DNA of 64,000 bases, taken from Bradyrhizobium icense. Lineage in GTDB: Bacteria; Pseudomonadota; Alphaproteobacteria; Rhizobiales; Xanthobacteraceae. Shown in pieces: positions 1 to 8,836 of the stretch (position 1 is its first letter; every line of letters starts with the position of its first letter). The position numbers and the translations under genes are program-made. The notes under the pieces were generated by a model. The model worked only from the letters and a program-made list of their open reading frames with translations. It ran no database searches and was not told the origin of the DNA. The stretch is from contig NZ_CP016428.1 of NCBI RefSeq assembly GCF_001693385.1, positions 3,782,001 to 3,846,000 of the forward strand, read 5' to 3'.

Positions 1-2
1 AG

Positions 3-389
3 TCGCGGCTGGAAACGCCGCGGCAGGGCCGCCACGATGGCCCGGTCTGCCGGCTCGAGATTTTCGAGCCCTGGGTGCCCGCGATCAAGGGCGTCGACTT
101 CTATGAAAATCTCGAAGTGATCTATTGGCTGCATCACTCGCGCCGCGATCTCGTGCTGCAGAGCCCGAAGAACAACCGGAAAACCCGCGGCACCTTCTCG
201 CTGCGCTCGCCGGTACGGCCCAATCCGATCGGCACCTCGATCGTGAAATTCGTCGCCGTGGAGGGTAACACGATCCTGGTGCGCGGCCTCGACTGTCTCG
301 ACGAGACGCCGCTGCTGGACGTCAAGCCGGACCGCTGCGAGTTCTCGCCGCTGGCACAGCCGAAGGGCGGGGATTTCGAGACGGAGTAG
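3..389 (+). CDS. trmO: TrmO/TsaA-family tRNA methyltransferase, 3' part
   Basis: The reading frame is open from the window edge, so the true start lies upstream. TrmO N6-methylates the threonylcarbamoyl-adenosine at position 37 of some tRNAs using S-adenosylmethionine. The visible part contains the family core: a segment ending [16 protein letters not shown], then [10 protein letters not shown], and the hallmark [11 protein letters not shown] near position 210, followed by LLDVKP near position 318. These match the TsaA/TrmO fold from memory of the family. The protein ends with a short acidic tail. A dispersed palindromic repeat begins just past the stop. Only the N-terminal few dozen residues seem to be missing. 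Confidence 0.85.
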   Translation, partial: SRLETPRQGRHDGPVCRLEIFEPWVPAIKGVDFYENLEVIYWLHHSRRDLVLQSPKNNRKTRGTFSLRSPVRPNPIGTSIVKFVAVEGNTILVRGLDCLDETPLLDVKPDRCEFSPLAQPKGGDFETE

Positions 390-398
390 GTTTCGCCC

Positions 399-520
399 CG
401 TCATTGCGAGGAACGAAAGCGACGAAGCAATCCATTTCTCGGCTTACGGCGCGCTGGATTGCTTCGTGGAGCCTGTCATCGGAGCGGCGCTTCGCGCCGG
501 CCCGTTGGCTCGCAATGACT
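399..520. repeat. Dispersed palindromic repeat, CGTCATTGCGAG family, copy 1
   Basis: The segment starts CGTCATTGCGAGGAACG and ends with the complement, GCTCGCAATGAC, with internal GAAGCAATCCA and GGATTGCTTCG arms. It fills the space between the trmO-like and HIT genes, which converge here. A second copy lies at 17925-18010 and a short remnant near 38020. It is probably a REP-like element; a terminator role is possible. Confidence 0.8.
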
Positions 521-527
521 GTGGATG

Positions 528-950
528 CTACCCCAGCGCCGCCATCAGCTTGGTCGCGTTGTCCTCCAGCACCTTGACATCTTCCTTGCGGCTTGCGGGC
601 GGCAGTAGCGCCACGCCATCGTGGCGCGGCATCACATGCATGTGCAAATGAAACACGACCTGCCCGCCAGCGGGCTCGTTGAATTGCTGCACGGTGATGC
701 CGTCCGCCTTGAAGGCCTTCATCGCGGCGGCGGCGATTTTGTGGGCGGCGCGCGCGACGTGGGCGTAATCGTCGGGCGTGATATCGAGGATGTTGCGGGC
801 AGGGACCTTGGGGATCACCAGCGTATGGCCGGGCGAACGCGGCATGATGTCGAGGAAGGCCATCACATGGTCGTCCTCATAAACCTTGTGGCAGGGAAAC
901 TCGCCGCGCAGGATTTTTGCGAAGGGGTTGTTGGTATCATAGGCGGGCAT
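528..950 (-). CDS. HIT family nucleotide-binding hydrolase
   Basis: The 140-residue protein carries the histidine triad HLHMHVMP (H-x-H-x-H) near residue 100 and the N-terminal FAKILRGEFPCHKVYEDD segment typical of Hint-type HIT proteins. These enzymes hydrolyse purine nucleoside phosphoramidates or related nucleotide conjugates in the cytoplasm. The start at 950 is chosen because GAGGGAAG lies just upstream; a longer frame to 1004 exists but adds unconserved residues. It is last in a leftward run with the COG3146, glycerophosphodiesterase and RidA genes, 50 bases after the previous stop, so it may be co-transcribed. The exact substrate is unknown. Confidence 0.9.
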   Translation of the reverse strand: MPAYDTNNPFAKILRGEFPCHKVYEDDHVMAFLDIMPRSPGHTLVIPKVPARNILDITPDDYAHVARAAHKIAAAAMKAFKADGITVQQFNEPAGGQVVFHLHMHVMPRHDGVALLPPASRKEDVKVLEDNATKLMAALG

Positions 951-1000
951 GGTTTCTTCCCTCAAGTTTGGTCTCAATCTCACGTCGCTGGCACAACCGG

Positions 1001-2236
1001 TCAAGCCTCGTCCGCGGCCTTGCGGAACGGGCCAGCCTCGGTCAACTCGCGTCCGACCTCCGCCACATAGGCCCGTTCGCGCTTCAGATAGTCGGCGATT
1101 GCGCGGCGCAGGTCGGGGTCGGCGATGAAGTGCGCGGAGTAAGTCGTTTGCGGCAGGTAGCCGCGGGCCAGCTTGTGTTCGCCTTGCGCGCCGGCCTCGA
1201 CGACTTTCAGGCCGCGCTGGATCGCAAAATCAATCGCCTGATAGTAGCAGATCTCGAAATGCAGGAACGGGTGATGCTCGAGCGCGCCCCAATTACGGCC
1301 GAACAGCGTGTCCGCTCCGATGAAATTGATGGCACCCGCGATCCAGCGCCCGTTTCGTTTGGCCATCACCAGGAGCACGTCGCCGCTCATGCTCTCGCCG
1401 ACCAGCGTGAAGAATTTTCGCGTGAGGTAGGGGCGGCCCCATTTGCGCGAGCCCGTCTCCATGTAGAACGAGAAGAACGCATCCCAGGCTTGCTCGGTGA
1501 TATCGGCTCCGGTCAGGTGGTGGATCGTAATTCCGGCGGCGACCGCCTCGCGCCGCTCGCGCTTGATTGCCTTGCGGTGGCGCGAATTCAGCGAGGTGAG
1601 AAAATCCTCGAATGTCCCATAGCCCTCATTGTGCCAGTGAAACTGCTGGTCGTTCCGCTGCAGGAAGCCATGCTGACGCAACAACTTCGCTTCCGCCTCG
1701 CGGGCAAAGGTCACATGTACGGAGGAGGCATTGGTCGCGTTGCACAGCGCCATCAGCCCGCGCGCCAGCACCGAGCCGATCTGTTCGCGGTCGACGCCGT
1801 CGCGGATCAACAGCCGGGGGCCGGTGGCAGGCGTAAAGGGAACCGAGACCTGCAGTTTCGGATAATAACGTCCGCCGGCGCGCTCATAGGCATCGGCCCA
1901 GCCGCGGTCGAAGACATATTCGCCTTGCGAATGTGTCTTCAGATAGCAGGGCACGATGCCGACGATCTCGCCATTGAGCCGTGCCAAAAGGTGTCGCGGA
2001 CCCCAGCCGGTGCGAGCGCAGGCCGAACCAGAGGCTTCCGCTGCGGCAAAAAAAGCATGAGAAACGAATGGGTTATAGGCCGGCTTTGCAGCGGCGCAGG
2101 AGCCATTCCGCGCAGCCAGCGTGTCCAAGTCGAGGCCGTTCGGATCGCCCGCCGGATTGGCGCAGGCGTCCCAGTCCGCAGCCTTGACGTCGCTGACGGA
2201 GGGAACGGCTTCGAGGGTGATTTCGGATGACGCCAT
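1001..2236 (-). CDS. COG3146-type (peptidogalycan/DUF482) N-acyltransferase
   Basis: The 411-residue protein resembles the COG3146 predicted N-acyltransferases, which have two GNAT-like folds as in Fem proteins. Supporting segments are NPFVSHAFFAAAEASGS, HLLARLNGEIVGIVPCYLK, the FLTSLNSRHRKAIKRERR stretch in the middle, and FIGADTLFGRNWG with FEICYYQAIDFAI near the C-terminus. No signal peptide is visible, so it is probably cytoplasmic. The acyl donor and acceptor are not known for the family. It sits between a glycerophosphodiesterase gene and the HIT gene on the same strand. The ribosome site before the ATG at 2236 is weak, which suggests read-through from upstream genes. Confidence 0.82.
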   Translation of the reverse strand: MASSEITLEAVPSVSDVKAADWDACANPAGDPNGLDLDTLAARNGSCAAAKPAYNPFVSHAFFAAAEASGSACARTGWGPRHLLARLNGEIVGIVPCYLKTHSQGEYVFDRGWADAYERAGGRYYPKLQVSVPFTPATGPRLLIRDGVDREQIGSVLARGLMALCNATNASSVHVTFAREAEAKLLRQHGFLQRNDQQFHWHNEGYGTFEDFLTSLNSRHRKAIKRERREAVAAGITIHHLTGADITEQAWDAFFSFYMETGSRKWGRPYLTRKFFTLVGESMSGDVLLVMAKRNGRWIAGAINFIGADTLFGRNWGALEHHPFLHFEICYYQAIDFAIQRGLKVVEAGAQGEHKLARGYLPQTTYSAHFIADPDLRRAIADYLKRERAYVAEVGRELTEAGPFRKAADEA

Positions 2237-2343
2237 CTAGAAATTCAAACCGGTCCCATCATGCGATCAGCCATCGCCCATGTGACCAACGCCTTGCAAA
2301 GATCGTGCATCAAGCGGGCGAGTTCAAGGTGGGCGGCCGCGCA

Positions 2344-3096
2344 TCAGGTTCCCGGCAGGAACTCCTCGAAGATGATCTGGTCGGCATAGCGCGCCGCCTG
2401 CGCACGCTGCTCCGATGTGCGGACGGTCCACGCCAACAACGGCAGGCCGAAGACGTTGCGGGCGATCCAGGGCGCGGCCGCGGGCAGCTCATTCACCCAA
2501 TAGGCAACGAAATGCGGCCGGGTGCGGAAGGCGTGGCGCAGATGCGTCATGCCGCGGCGCTGTTCCGCTGACGCTTCCGGCCACTCCTCGACGGTATAGT
2601 CGCGTTCGGCCACGATGCCGCGGGCGCGGCCCGGGATCAGTTCCCGCAACGCTACCACCTGATCCGGATCGAAGGACATCCCGACCGCAGGGCCGTCATA
2701 GGAGGCGAGCACCTCCGCCATCCGTTTCACCAGCCGGCGATCACCGTCGAAATGGCTTTTGACCTCGATCACCAACGGCACGCGGCCTCCGACGAGCGCG
2801 CAGAGATCGCCGAGCGTCATCATCCGCTCCGGCGTGTTCATGAAATTGACGGCCTTGAGCTCGGCCGCGGTCATGCCGAGCAACGCGCCCGAACCCTCGG
2901 TGAGGCGGCCGAGCGCGTTGTCGTGGTGCACCATTGCCTCGCCATCCGACGAAAGCTGGATGTCGCATTCGATGGCGAAATTGCCGTCCACGGCGGCCTG
3001 CGCGGCCGCCGGCATGTTTTCGACGATGCCACGCGAAATATCATGCAGGCCGCGATGGGCCACGGGGCGTGCCGTCAGCCAGTTCGGCGCACGCAC
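2344..3096 (-). CDS. Glycerophosphodiester phosphodiesterase family protein
   Basis: The 250-residue protein begins with the GDPD signature VAHRGLHDISRGIVENMPAA and continues with IECDIQLSSDGEAMVHHD, which supplies the metal-binding Glu/Asp and second catalytic His. LVIEVKSHFDGD is the third core motif. These enzymes cleave glycerophosphodiesters to glycerol-3-phosphate and an alcohol. There is no signal peptide, so it is probably cytoplasmic. The start is a GTG at 3096, with GGAG about 12 bases upstream and 15 bases after the RidA stop, indicating one transcript. It has the compact length of the cytosolic branch. Confidence 0.9.
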   Translation of the reverse strand: MRAPNWLTARPVAHRGLHDISRGIVENMPAAAQAAVDGNFAIECDIQLSSDGEAMVHHDNALGRLTEGSGALLGMTAAELKAVNFMNTPERMMTLGDLCALVGGRVPLVIEVKSHFDGDRRLVKRMAEVLASYDGPAVGMSFDPDQVVALRELIPGRARGIVAERDYTVEEWPEASAEQRRGMTHLRHAFRTRPHFVAYWVNELPAAAPWIARNVFGLPLLAWTVRTSEQRAQAARYADQIIFEEFLPGT

Positions 3097-3111
3097 GAGA
3101 GGACGCTCCGC

Positions 3112-3579
3112 TCAGGATACCTCGAAGATGGCGTCGACCTCGACGGCAGCGTCCGAGGGGAGAGAAGCGACGCCGACGGTGGTGCGGGCATGCCGGCCCT
3201 TGTCGCCGAATGCGGTGACCATCAGGTCCGAGGCGCCGTTGAGCACCTTCGGCCCGTCGAGGAAATCAGGCGCGGAATTGATGAAGCCGCCGAGCCTGAC
3301 CACGCGAACCACCTTGTCGAGATCGCCGAGCGCGGCCTTGACCTGGGCCAGCAGGTTGACGCCACAGCCCTGCGCCGCGGCATAGCCCTGTTCGATCGTG
3401 ACGCCGGCCCCGAGCTTGCCCTTGGCGATCAGCTTGCCTTCCGCATTGGCGCAGACCTGGCCGGAGACGAACAGCAGGTTGCCCGAGCGCACGAAGCCGA
3501 CATAGTTCGCCATCGGGGTGCGGGGCTCGTTCAGCGTGATGCCTTGTGCCGCCAGCTTCTGTTCGACCGTACCCGCCAT
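3112..3579 (-). CDS. RidA family protein (YjgF/YER057c/UK114)
   Basis: The protein belongs to the RidA superfamily, whose best known members hydrolyse reactive enamine/imine intermediates from PLP enzymes. Visible features are NYVGFVRSGNLLFVSGQVC and the long helix with AAAQGCGVNLLAQVKAALGDLD. A final RTTVGVASLPSDAAVEVDAIFEV strand follows. The substrate-binding Arg of classical RidA would fall in this last segment (HARTTVG). It is first in the leftward run. The ATG at 3579 is preferred because GGGG sits 8-11 bases upstream; an ATG at 3588 has its purine run too close. It is about 155 residues long and belongs to a different subgroup from the RidA gene at 8405. Confidence 0.85.
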   Translation of the reverse strand: MAGTVEQKLAAQGITLNEPRTPMANYVGFVRSGNLLFVSGQVCANAEGKLIAKGKLGAGVTIEQGYAAAQGCGVNLLAQVKAALGDLDKVVRVVRLGGFINSAPDFLDGPKVLNGASDLMVTAFGDKGRHARTTVGVASLPSDAAVEVDAIFEVS

Positions 3580-3833
3580 GTTTTGCATCCCCGCTTGATG
3601 TGACCGTTCCTGACCTGCGGTCAGGCGCGCATTGTTTCGCGCATCGCGCTTTGTCTTGCAAGCGACGGTGGGGCTGCGTCGCAACGCTTGCGATCAAGGC
3701 GAATCGTGCCCGAAATGCCGAAAAACGGCGTGCATCGACCTCGAATTCTTGCGTTATCGTGGCGCTGCCCTAGTTGCGGCGCAATGGACCCGTCACTAAT
3801 GTAATCGAATCTCCCTTGAGGAAAAAACAGAAC

Positions 3834-4700
3834 ATGGCTAGCCCGTTCCCGATTCCGGTTCGTGCTTTGGTGTTTTCGGCTGCGGCGATTTTGCTCTCAG
3901 GCTCGGCAAACGGTCCGGCGCTGGCTGGTGCCAGCGGGCCGTTTCTCTCACATCGGGCCCTCTATGAGCTGAAGCTGGTCAAGTCGCGCGGGTCCAATGC
4001 GATATCGGGTGCGCGCGGGCGCATCCTCTACAATTTTTCGGGCAGCGCCTGCGAGGGCTACACCTCTGAATTTCGTCAGGTATCGGAACTCGACAGCGGC
4101 GAGGGCAGGTTGACGCTGAGCGATCTTCGCTCGCATTCCTGGGAAGATGCCGCCGGCAAGAGCTATCGTTTCAAGATCGATACCCGCATGAACGATACCG
4201 ACTCCGCGCCGATCGACGGCGTGGCGGAACGGGTCGGCGACCGCATCACGGTCAAGCTGAAACAGCCGGTTGCGAAGACGTTCGAGCTCGACGGCAAGGT
4301 CGTATTCCCGACCGAGCAGATCCAGCACATCATCGCCGCCGCGCGCGCGGGCAAGTCGGTGCTGGAGCTGATGGTCTATGACGGTTCGGATAATGGCGAG
4401 AAGGTCTACAATACGCTATCGGTGATTGGGAAGCCGATCCCGGGCACCCAAAGCATCGCTTCGCCCGACCCGTCGACCGCCAACGACCAGATGAAGGCGC
4501 TGACCCGCTGGCCCGTGACCGTGAGCTACTACGACCGCGACGCCAAGGCGAAAGACGGCGAGCAGACGCCGGTTTACGCGATGTCGTTCGAGCTCTTTGA
4601 GAACGGCGTCTCCCGCGCGCTGGTGCTCGATTACAACGATTTCGTGATTGCGGGTGCCATGGGCCGGTTCGACGTCAGGGATTCCAAACCGTGTAAGTGA
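3834..4700 (+). CDS. eipB: EipB-like cell envelope integrity protein (DUF1849)
   Basis: The 288-residue protein has a signal peptide (about residues 1-30, ending ALAGAS), then the DUF1849 body: LSHRALYELKLVKSRGSNAISGA, GRILYNFSGSACEGYTSEFRQ and VVFPTEQIQHIIAAARAG. EipB is a periplasmic beta-spiral protein needed for envelope integrity in Brucella and conserved in Alphaproteobacteria. The Cys in SACEGY and the Cys in the C-terminal SKPCK fit the conserved disulfide pair described for the family. The ATG at 3834 follows TTGAGGA; an upstream frame to 3774 would add non-signal residues. It is transcribed away from the RidA run and stands alone. Confidence 0.9.
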   Translation: MASPFPIPVRALVFSAAAILLSGSANGPALAGASGPFLSHRALYELKLVKSRGSNAISGARGRILYNFSGSACEGYTSEFRQVSELDSGEGRLTLSDLRSHSWEDAAGKSYRFKIDTRMNDTDSAPIDGVAERVGDRITVKLKQPVAKTFELDGKVVFPTEQIQHIIAAARAGKSVLELMVYDGSDNGEKVYNTLSVIGKPIPGTQSIASPDPSTANDQMKALTRWPVTVSYYDRDAKAKDGEQTPVYAMSFELFENGVSRALVLDYNDFVIAGAMGRFDVRDSKPCK

Positions 4701-4701
4701 C

Positions 4702-4850
4702 GGCACCCTTAAGACGTTCGCGCCCGGAAGACCGATCCGCGAGCCGGGGTCCATTCTACTTTGCATGGGGTTGTTTTCGCGATTTGCGTCTAGGCCCTGC
4801 GGTGTACCGCCGAAGAGTATCTGCACTGCGTCCGGGACGCGAGATCGCTA
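4702..4850. repeat. Dispersed repeat with GGGGTCCAT and GCGTCCGG blocks, copy 1
   Basis: The segment shares GCCGGGGTCCAT and GCAC-GCGTCCGG-ACGCG blocks with the stretch at 15938-16060. It lies in the 380-base space between eipB and the E1-alpha gene, right after the eipB stop. It is probably a non-coding interspersed element. The rest of the gap (4851-5082) shows no convincing gene. Confidence 0.55.
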
Positions 4851-5082
4851 GCTTCGCGCTAATGGCGAATCGATTCGACTCCAACCCATCCCGCTCTAGA
4901 TAGTAACCGAACGAACCGGCGAGCCGCCTCCTATGGTTCAGTCGTTACGAGGACAACCTTACCGCCCCCTCGAGCCCGCGGTGCAGCAAAGGCCATGCGA
5001 GATGGGCGCACCCATCTTGTTTTGTTCCGGCCAAGCACCAATTACGAATTGTGGGATGCAGAATCGCTCTGGGAGCGAGGAC

Positions 5083-6183
5083 GTGGCCAGCAAAAAAATG
5101 GCAGACGGAGGACTTCCGGTCATCGCGCGCTTTGAGGTGCGCCACCGCAACTACCTCGCGCCTGACGGCTCGATTAACCGGCCGCTCCCCGCATTCGCCT
5201 CCGATACCGATCTTCTCACCGCGCTCTATCGAGCGATGATGCTGCTGCGCAATTTTGACCGAAAGGCTGTTGCATTGCAGCGTACCGGCCGGCTTGGGAC
5301 CTACGCCGTTTCGCTCGGCCAGGAGGCGGTGTCGGTCGGCGTAGCCAGCGCGATGCGCGAAGAGGACGTCCTGTTGCCCTCCTATCGCGACAACGGTGCG
5401 CTGATCTGGCGCGGGGTCAAGCTGGAGGAAATTCTGCTGTTCTGGGGAGGGGACGAGCGGGGCAATCACTTCTCCGGACCGGTTCGGGATTTTCCGTTTT
5501 GCGTTCCCGTGGGGTCGCAGGCGCCGCATGCCGCGGGCGTTGCCTATGCCTTCAAGCTTCGCAAGCAGCCGCGTGTCGCCGTATGCATGTTCGGCGATGG
5601 CGCCACTTCGAAGGGGGATGTCTACGAGGCGATGAATTTTGCCGGAGTGCACAAGCTGCCGGTCGTTTTCGTCGCCACCAACAATCAATGGGCTATTTCG
5701 GTCCCGTTGCGACTACAGACCGGTTGCGAAACGCTGGCGCAGAAAGCCATCGCCGCCGGCTTCATCGGCGAGCAGGTGGACGGCAGCGATGTTGTGGCGA
5801 TGCGCGCCGCAGCCGAAGACGCCATTGCCGCCGCCCGTGACGGCCGGGGTCCGCGCTTCATCGAGGCAGTCACCTACCGGCTCGGCGATCATACGACCTC
5901 CGATGACGCGTTACGCTATCGTTCGGCTGACGAAGTCCAGGCCCGCTGGAAAGAAGAGCCGATTACGCGCCTGAGGAGCTACCTCGTCGGTCAAAAAATG
6001 TGGAGCAAGGCGCAGGAGGAACAGCTCGCGGCGGAGTGCCATGAGCGCGTCGAGGCGGCGGTCGAGCGCTACCTGGCAACAGAGCCACGCCGACCCGAGA
6101 CCATGTTCGATCATCTCTATGCCGAGCTGCCCGAGACGTACGCCGCGCAGCGCCGCGAACTCGCGGGAGAGGGCGATGCCTGA
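5083..6183 (+). CDS. 2-oxo-acid dehydrogenase E1 component, alpha subunit
   Basis: This is the thiamine-pyrophosphate-binding alpha subunit of a pyruvate or branched-chain 2-oxo-acid dehydrogenase. Key motifs are YRAMMLLRNFDRKAVALQRTGR, GQEAVSVGVASAM, the TPP/Mg motif GDGATSKGDVYEAMNFAG, and RLGDHTTSDDALRYRS. The last motif and the QRTGRLGTYA segment resemble the branched-chain (BkdA1) type more than classical PdhA. The GTG at 5083 is chosen because GGGAGCGAGG lies directly upstream; the frame stays open to 4933, so an ATG at 5056 is possible. The 3' end overlaps the E1-beta start by 8 bases. The substrate cannot be fixed from sequence alone. Confidence 0.88.
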   Translation: MASKKMADGGLPVIARFEVRHRNYLAPDGSINRPLPAFASDTDLLTALYRAMMLLRNFDRKAVALQRTGRLGTYAVSLGQEAVSVGVASAMREEDVLLPSYRDNGALIWRGVKLEEILLFWGGDERGNHFSGPVRDFPFCVPVGSQAPHAAGVAYAFKLRKQPRVAVCMFGDGATSKGDVYEAMNFAGVHKLPVVFVATNNQWAISVPLRLQTGCETLAQKAIAAGFIGEQVDGSDVVAMRAAAEDAIAAARDGRGPRFIEAVTYRLGDHTTSDDALRYRSADEVQARWKEEPITRLRSYLVGQKMWSKAQEEQLAAECHERVEAAVERYLATEPRRPETMFDHLYAELPETYAAQRRELAGEGDA

Positions 6184-7156
6184 AATGACGTTGGTCGAAG
6201 CCGTCAATCTGGCGCTCGCCCGCGCCATGGAGGATGATCCTGATGTCGTCGTGCTTGGCGAAGATGTCGGCATCAACGGCGGCGTGTTCCGCGCGACCGT
6301 CGGGCTGCAAACGCGTTTCGGCCCGGAGCGCGTCCTCGATACGCCGCTTGCCGAACTCCTGATCAGCGGACTCTGCGTCGGCATGGCGGCACAGGGGTTG
6401 AAGCCTGTTGGCGAGATCCAGTTCATGGGATTTCTGTATCCCTGCATCGATCAACTGGTGAACCACGCCTCCCGAATCCGCAACCGCACCCAGGGACGGC
6501 TCACCTGCCCAATGGTGCTGCGTACGCCGCATGGCGCCGGCATTCGCGCGCCGGAGCATCATTCCGAAAGCACCGAGGCGATGCTCGCCCATATCCCAGG
6601 CTTGCGCGTTGTCATTCCCTCGTCGCCGGAACGCGCATACGGACTGCTGCTCGCCGCGATCCGCGATCCCGATCCGGTGGTATTTCTGGAGCCGACCCGC
6701 ATTTACCGCGCGGCGAAAGGCGAAGTGGAAGACGACGGCGAGGCTTTGCCGCTGGATGTCGCTTTTGTCCTGCGGAAAGGCCGCGATGTCACGCTGATAA
6801 GCTGGGGTGGGATGCTGAAGGAAACCATGGCGGCGGCCGACGCGCTGGCTGCTGACGGCATCGCCGCCGAGGTCATCGATCTCGCCACGCTCAAGCCCTA
6901 TGATGAAATCACGGTGCTCGGTTCGGTCGCAAAAACCGGGCGTTGTGTCATCGTGCACGAGGCGACGCGGACCGGCGGATTCGGAGCCGAGATCGCCGCG
7001 CTGATCGCCGAACGCGCTTTGACCTCTCTGCTCGCGCCTGTAGCCCGCGTCACCGGCTACGACACCATCATTCCGATGGCGCGGCTCGAGCATCATATGA
7101 TGCCATCGGTCGATCGTATCGTGACGGCCGCGCGCCAAGCGTGCCAGTTCAGTTGA
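6176..7156 (+). CDS. 2-oxo-acid dehydrogenase E1 component, beta subunit
   Basis: The 326-residue beta subunit pairs with the upstream alpha subunit to decarboxylate a 2-oxo acid and transfer the acyl group to E2 lipoyl. Diagnostic segments are MTLVEAVNLALARAMEDD, VVVLGEDVGINGGVFRAT, DTPLAELLISGLCVGMAA, RTPHGAGIRAPEHHSES and the C-terminal transketolase domain with LKPYDEITVLGSVAKTG. The HHSES box is the region carrying the E1-beta active-site histidine. The ATG at 6176 lies inside the alpha gene, giving an 8-base overlap and suggesting translational coupling. Its length is usual for the family. Confidence 0.9.
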   Translation: MPEMTLVEAVNLALARAMEDDPDVVVLGEDVGINGGVFRATVGLQTRFGPERVLDTPLAELLISGLCVGMAAQGLKPVGEIQFMGFLYPCIDQLVNHASRIRNRTQGRLTCPMVLRTPHGAGIRAPEHHSESTEAMLAHIPGLRVVIPSSPERAYGLLLAAIRDPDPVVFLEPTRIYRAAKGEVEDDGEALPLDVAFVLRKGRDVTLISWGGMLKETMAAADALAADGIAAEVIDLATLKPYDEITVLGSVAKTGRCVIVHEATRTGGFGAEIAALIAERALTSLLAPVARVTGYDTIIPMARLEHHMMPSVDRIVTAARQACQFS

Positions 7157-7175
7157 TTGCCAGCGGACTTGCCCC

Positions 7176-8276
7176 ATGCACCAGTTCGTATTGCCGGATC
7201 TGGGAGAGGGCCTCGAAGAGGCGGAGATCGTGAACTGGTATGTCAACGAAGGCGATCACGTCGTCACCGATCAGCCGCTGGTTTCTGTCGAGACGGACAA
7301 GGCCGTCGTCGAGGTGCCGTCGCCGTCGAGCGGACGCATCCTGCATCTGTTTGGTGCCAAGGGAGATGTAGTGAAGGTAGGCGCCCCGCTTGTCGAGTTT
7401 GCCGAAGGCCCCGACCAGGACACCGGCACAATTGTCGGGGAACTTGGCGCCAGCGAGACGCCGCCGGCAGCAGCGGCACCTTCCGGGCCAGCGGCTGGAC
7501 AGAAAGCTCAGGTTTTTCCGGCGGTGCGTGCACTGGCCCGCAAGCTCGATGTCGACCTCGATCTGGTCGAAGCTACCGGACCCGGCGGCACCATTACGCG
7601 CGCGGATGTGGAACGGGCTGCCAAGGGCTTGTCCCAAAGCGGACCTGCCGAACTCCTGCGCGGTTTGCGGCGCGCGATGGCTCAACGCATGGCGGCGGCT
7701 CATGCCGAGATCGTCCCCGCCGGCGTCACCGACGAGGCCGATATCGACGATTGGCGAACCGGCGAGGACGTGACGATCCGGCTGGTGCGCGCGATCGCTG
7801 TCGCCTGCAAGGCCGAGCCTGCGCTCAATGCCTGGTACAATTCCGGGGCTGGCGAACGGCGCCTGATCGAGCGTATCGATCTCGGCATCGCCGTCGATAC
7901 CGGCGGCGGCCTTATCGTTCCCGTGTTGCGCAATGTCGCAGAGCGGGACGTATCGGACTTGCGAGCCGGGCTTGACCGGATGCGGGCAGACGCCGTCGCG
8001 CGCTCGATACCTCCGGGAGAGCTGCGCGGGGCGACGATTACACTGTCGAATTTCGGAATGATCGGAGGCCGCTTCGCCAGCCTGATCGTGGTACCGCCAC
8101 AAGTGGCGATCATCGGCGCCGGCCGGATTACCCAAGGGGTGGTTGCGTACCGCGGCCAGCCGGCGGTGAGGCGCGTGTTGCCACTGTCACTCACCTTCGA
8201 CCATCGCGTCGTGACAGGCGGCGAAGCTGCTCGCTTCCTGGTCGCGCTCAAGGCGGACCTTGAGCAGTTTTCGTGA
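7176..8276 (+). CDS. 2-oxo-acid dehydrogenase E2 (dihydrolipoyl acyltransferase)
   Basis: Domain order is clear. An N-terminal lipoyl domain (about residues 1-78) has the lipoyl-lysine in ETDKAVVEV at residue 45 or so. An Ala/Pro linker and a small E1/E3-binding domain (about 115-150, VRALARKLDVDLDLVEATGPGG) follow. The C-terminal catalytic domain ends with DHRVVTGGEAARF, holding the catalytic His-Asp. At 366 residues it is short, with a single lipoyl domain and a compressed catalytic domain. It follows E1-beta by 19 bases. No dihydrolipoamide dehydrogenase (E3) gene lies nearby, so E3 must be shared from elsewhere in the genome. Confidence 0.9.
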   Translation: MHQFVLPDLGEGLEEAEIVNWYVNEGDHVVTDQPLVSVETDKAVVEVPSPSSGRILHLFGAKGDVVKVGAPLVEFAEGPDQDTGTIVGELGASETPPAAAAPSGPAAGQKAQVFPAVRALARKLDVDLDLVEATGPGGTITRADVERAAKGLSQSGPAELLRGLRRAMAQRMAAAHAEIVPAGVTDEADIDDWRTGEDVTIRLVRAIAVACKAEPALNAWYNSGAGERRLIERIDLGIAVDTGGGLIVPVLRNVAERDVSDLRAGLDRMRADAVARSIPPGELRGATITLSNFGMIGGRFASLIVVPPQVAIIGAGRITQGVVAYRGQPAVRRVLPLSLTFDHRVVTGGEAARFLVALKADLEQFS

Positions 8277-8404
8277 GACAGCCATGCGCAGGGCCCCATA
8301 TGGGTACATGGAAACGGCGCTGAGCACTGCGACAACCAGTCTGGTCGAGAGCGCCGGACCCGGATACGCTTCTGCCAAACCATGCACGTCAGGGAGGCGC
8401 AAAC

Positions 8405-8806
8405 ATGAGCAAGCTCGAAAAACTTCGGCCAAGCGGACTTCACCACAATCCGGCTTATTCCCACGTCGTCGCCGCGTCGGGCGCGCGCACGATCTATATC
8501 GCGGGACAGGTCTCCACCGACGAGGAGGGGCGGGTGGTCGGCGAGGGTGACATAGCCGCGCAGACGACGCAGGTGATGCACAACATTGGCCTGGCGCTGA
8601 AAGCCGCCGGGGCGAGTTATGCTGATATCGTGAAAATCACGACCTTCGTCGTCGGCTACAAGCCTGAGCTCCGTCCCATCATCGGCAAGGCGCGCTCGGT
8701 GTTTTTTGAAGGCATGGAGCCGCCGGCAAGCACGCTCGTGGGTGTAACCGCGCTTGCGGCCCCTGAATGGCTGATCGAGATTGAGGCAGTGGCCGTCGTC
8801 GATTGA
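8405..8806 (+). CDS. RidA family protein, second copy
   Basis: The 133-residue protein has the RidA layout: NPAYSHVVAASGARTIYIAGQVSTDEEG, QTTQVMHNIGLALKAAGASYADIVKITTFVV and the end STLVGVTALAAPEWLIEIEAVAV. The position of the classic catalytic Arg (R-x-x-x-G near residue 105) reads ASTLVGV, so Arg is replaced and imine deaminase activity is doubtful. GGGAGG lies 9 bases before the ATG. It follows the E2 gene by 128 bases on the same strand. That position suggests a role alongside the 2-oxo-acid dehydrogenase, perhaps handling reactive intermediates, but this is inference. Confidence 0.87.
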   Translation: MSKLEKLRPSGLHHNPAYSHVVAASGARTIYIAGQVSTDEEGRVVGEGDIAAQTTQVMHNIGLALKAAGASYADIVKITTFVVGYKPELRPIIGKARSVFFEGMEPPASTLVGVTALAAPEWLIEIEAVAVVD

Positions 8807-8836
8807 GGTCTCTGCGTCGCAGGGGGAGAGAGCGGT

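Noticed and set aside
917..2230. Long plus-strand open frame opposite the COG3146 acyltransferase gene
   Set aside because: It is the antisense shadow of a recognisable gene in GC-rich DNA; its sequence has no family character and no ribosome site.
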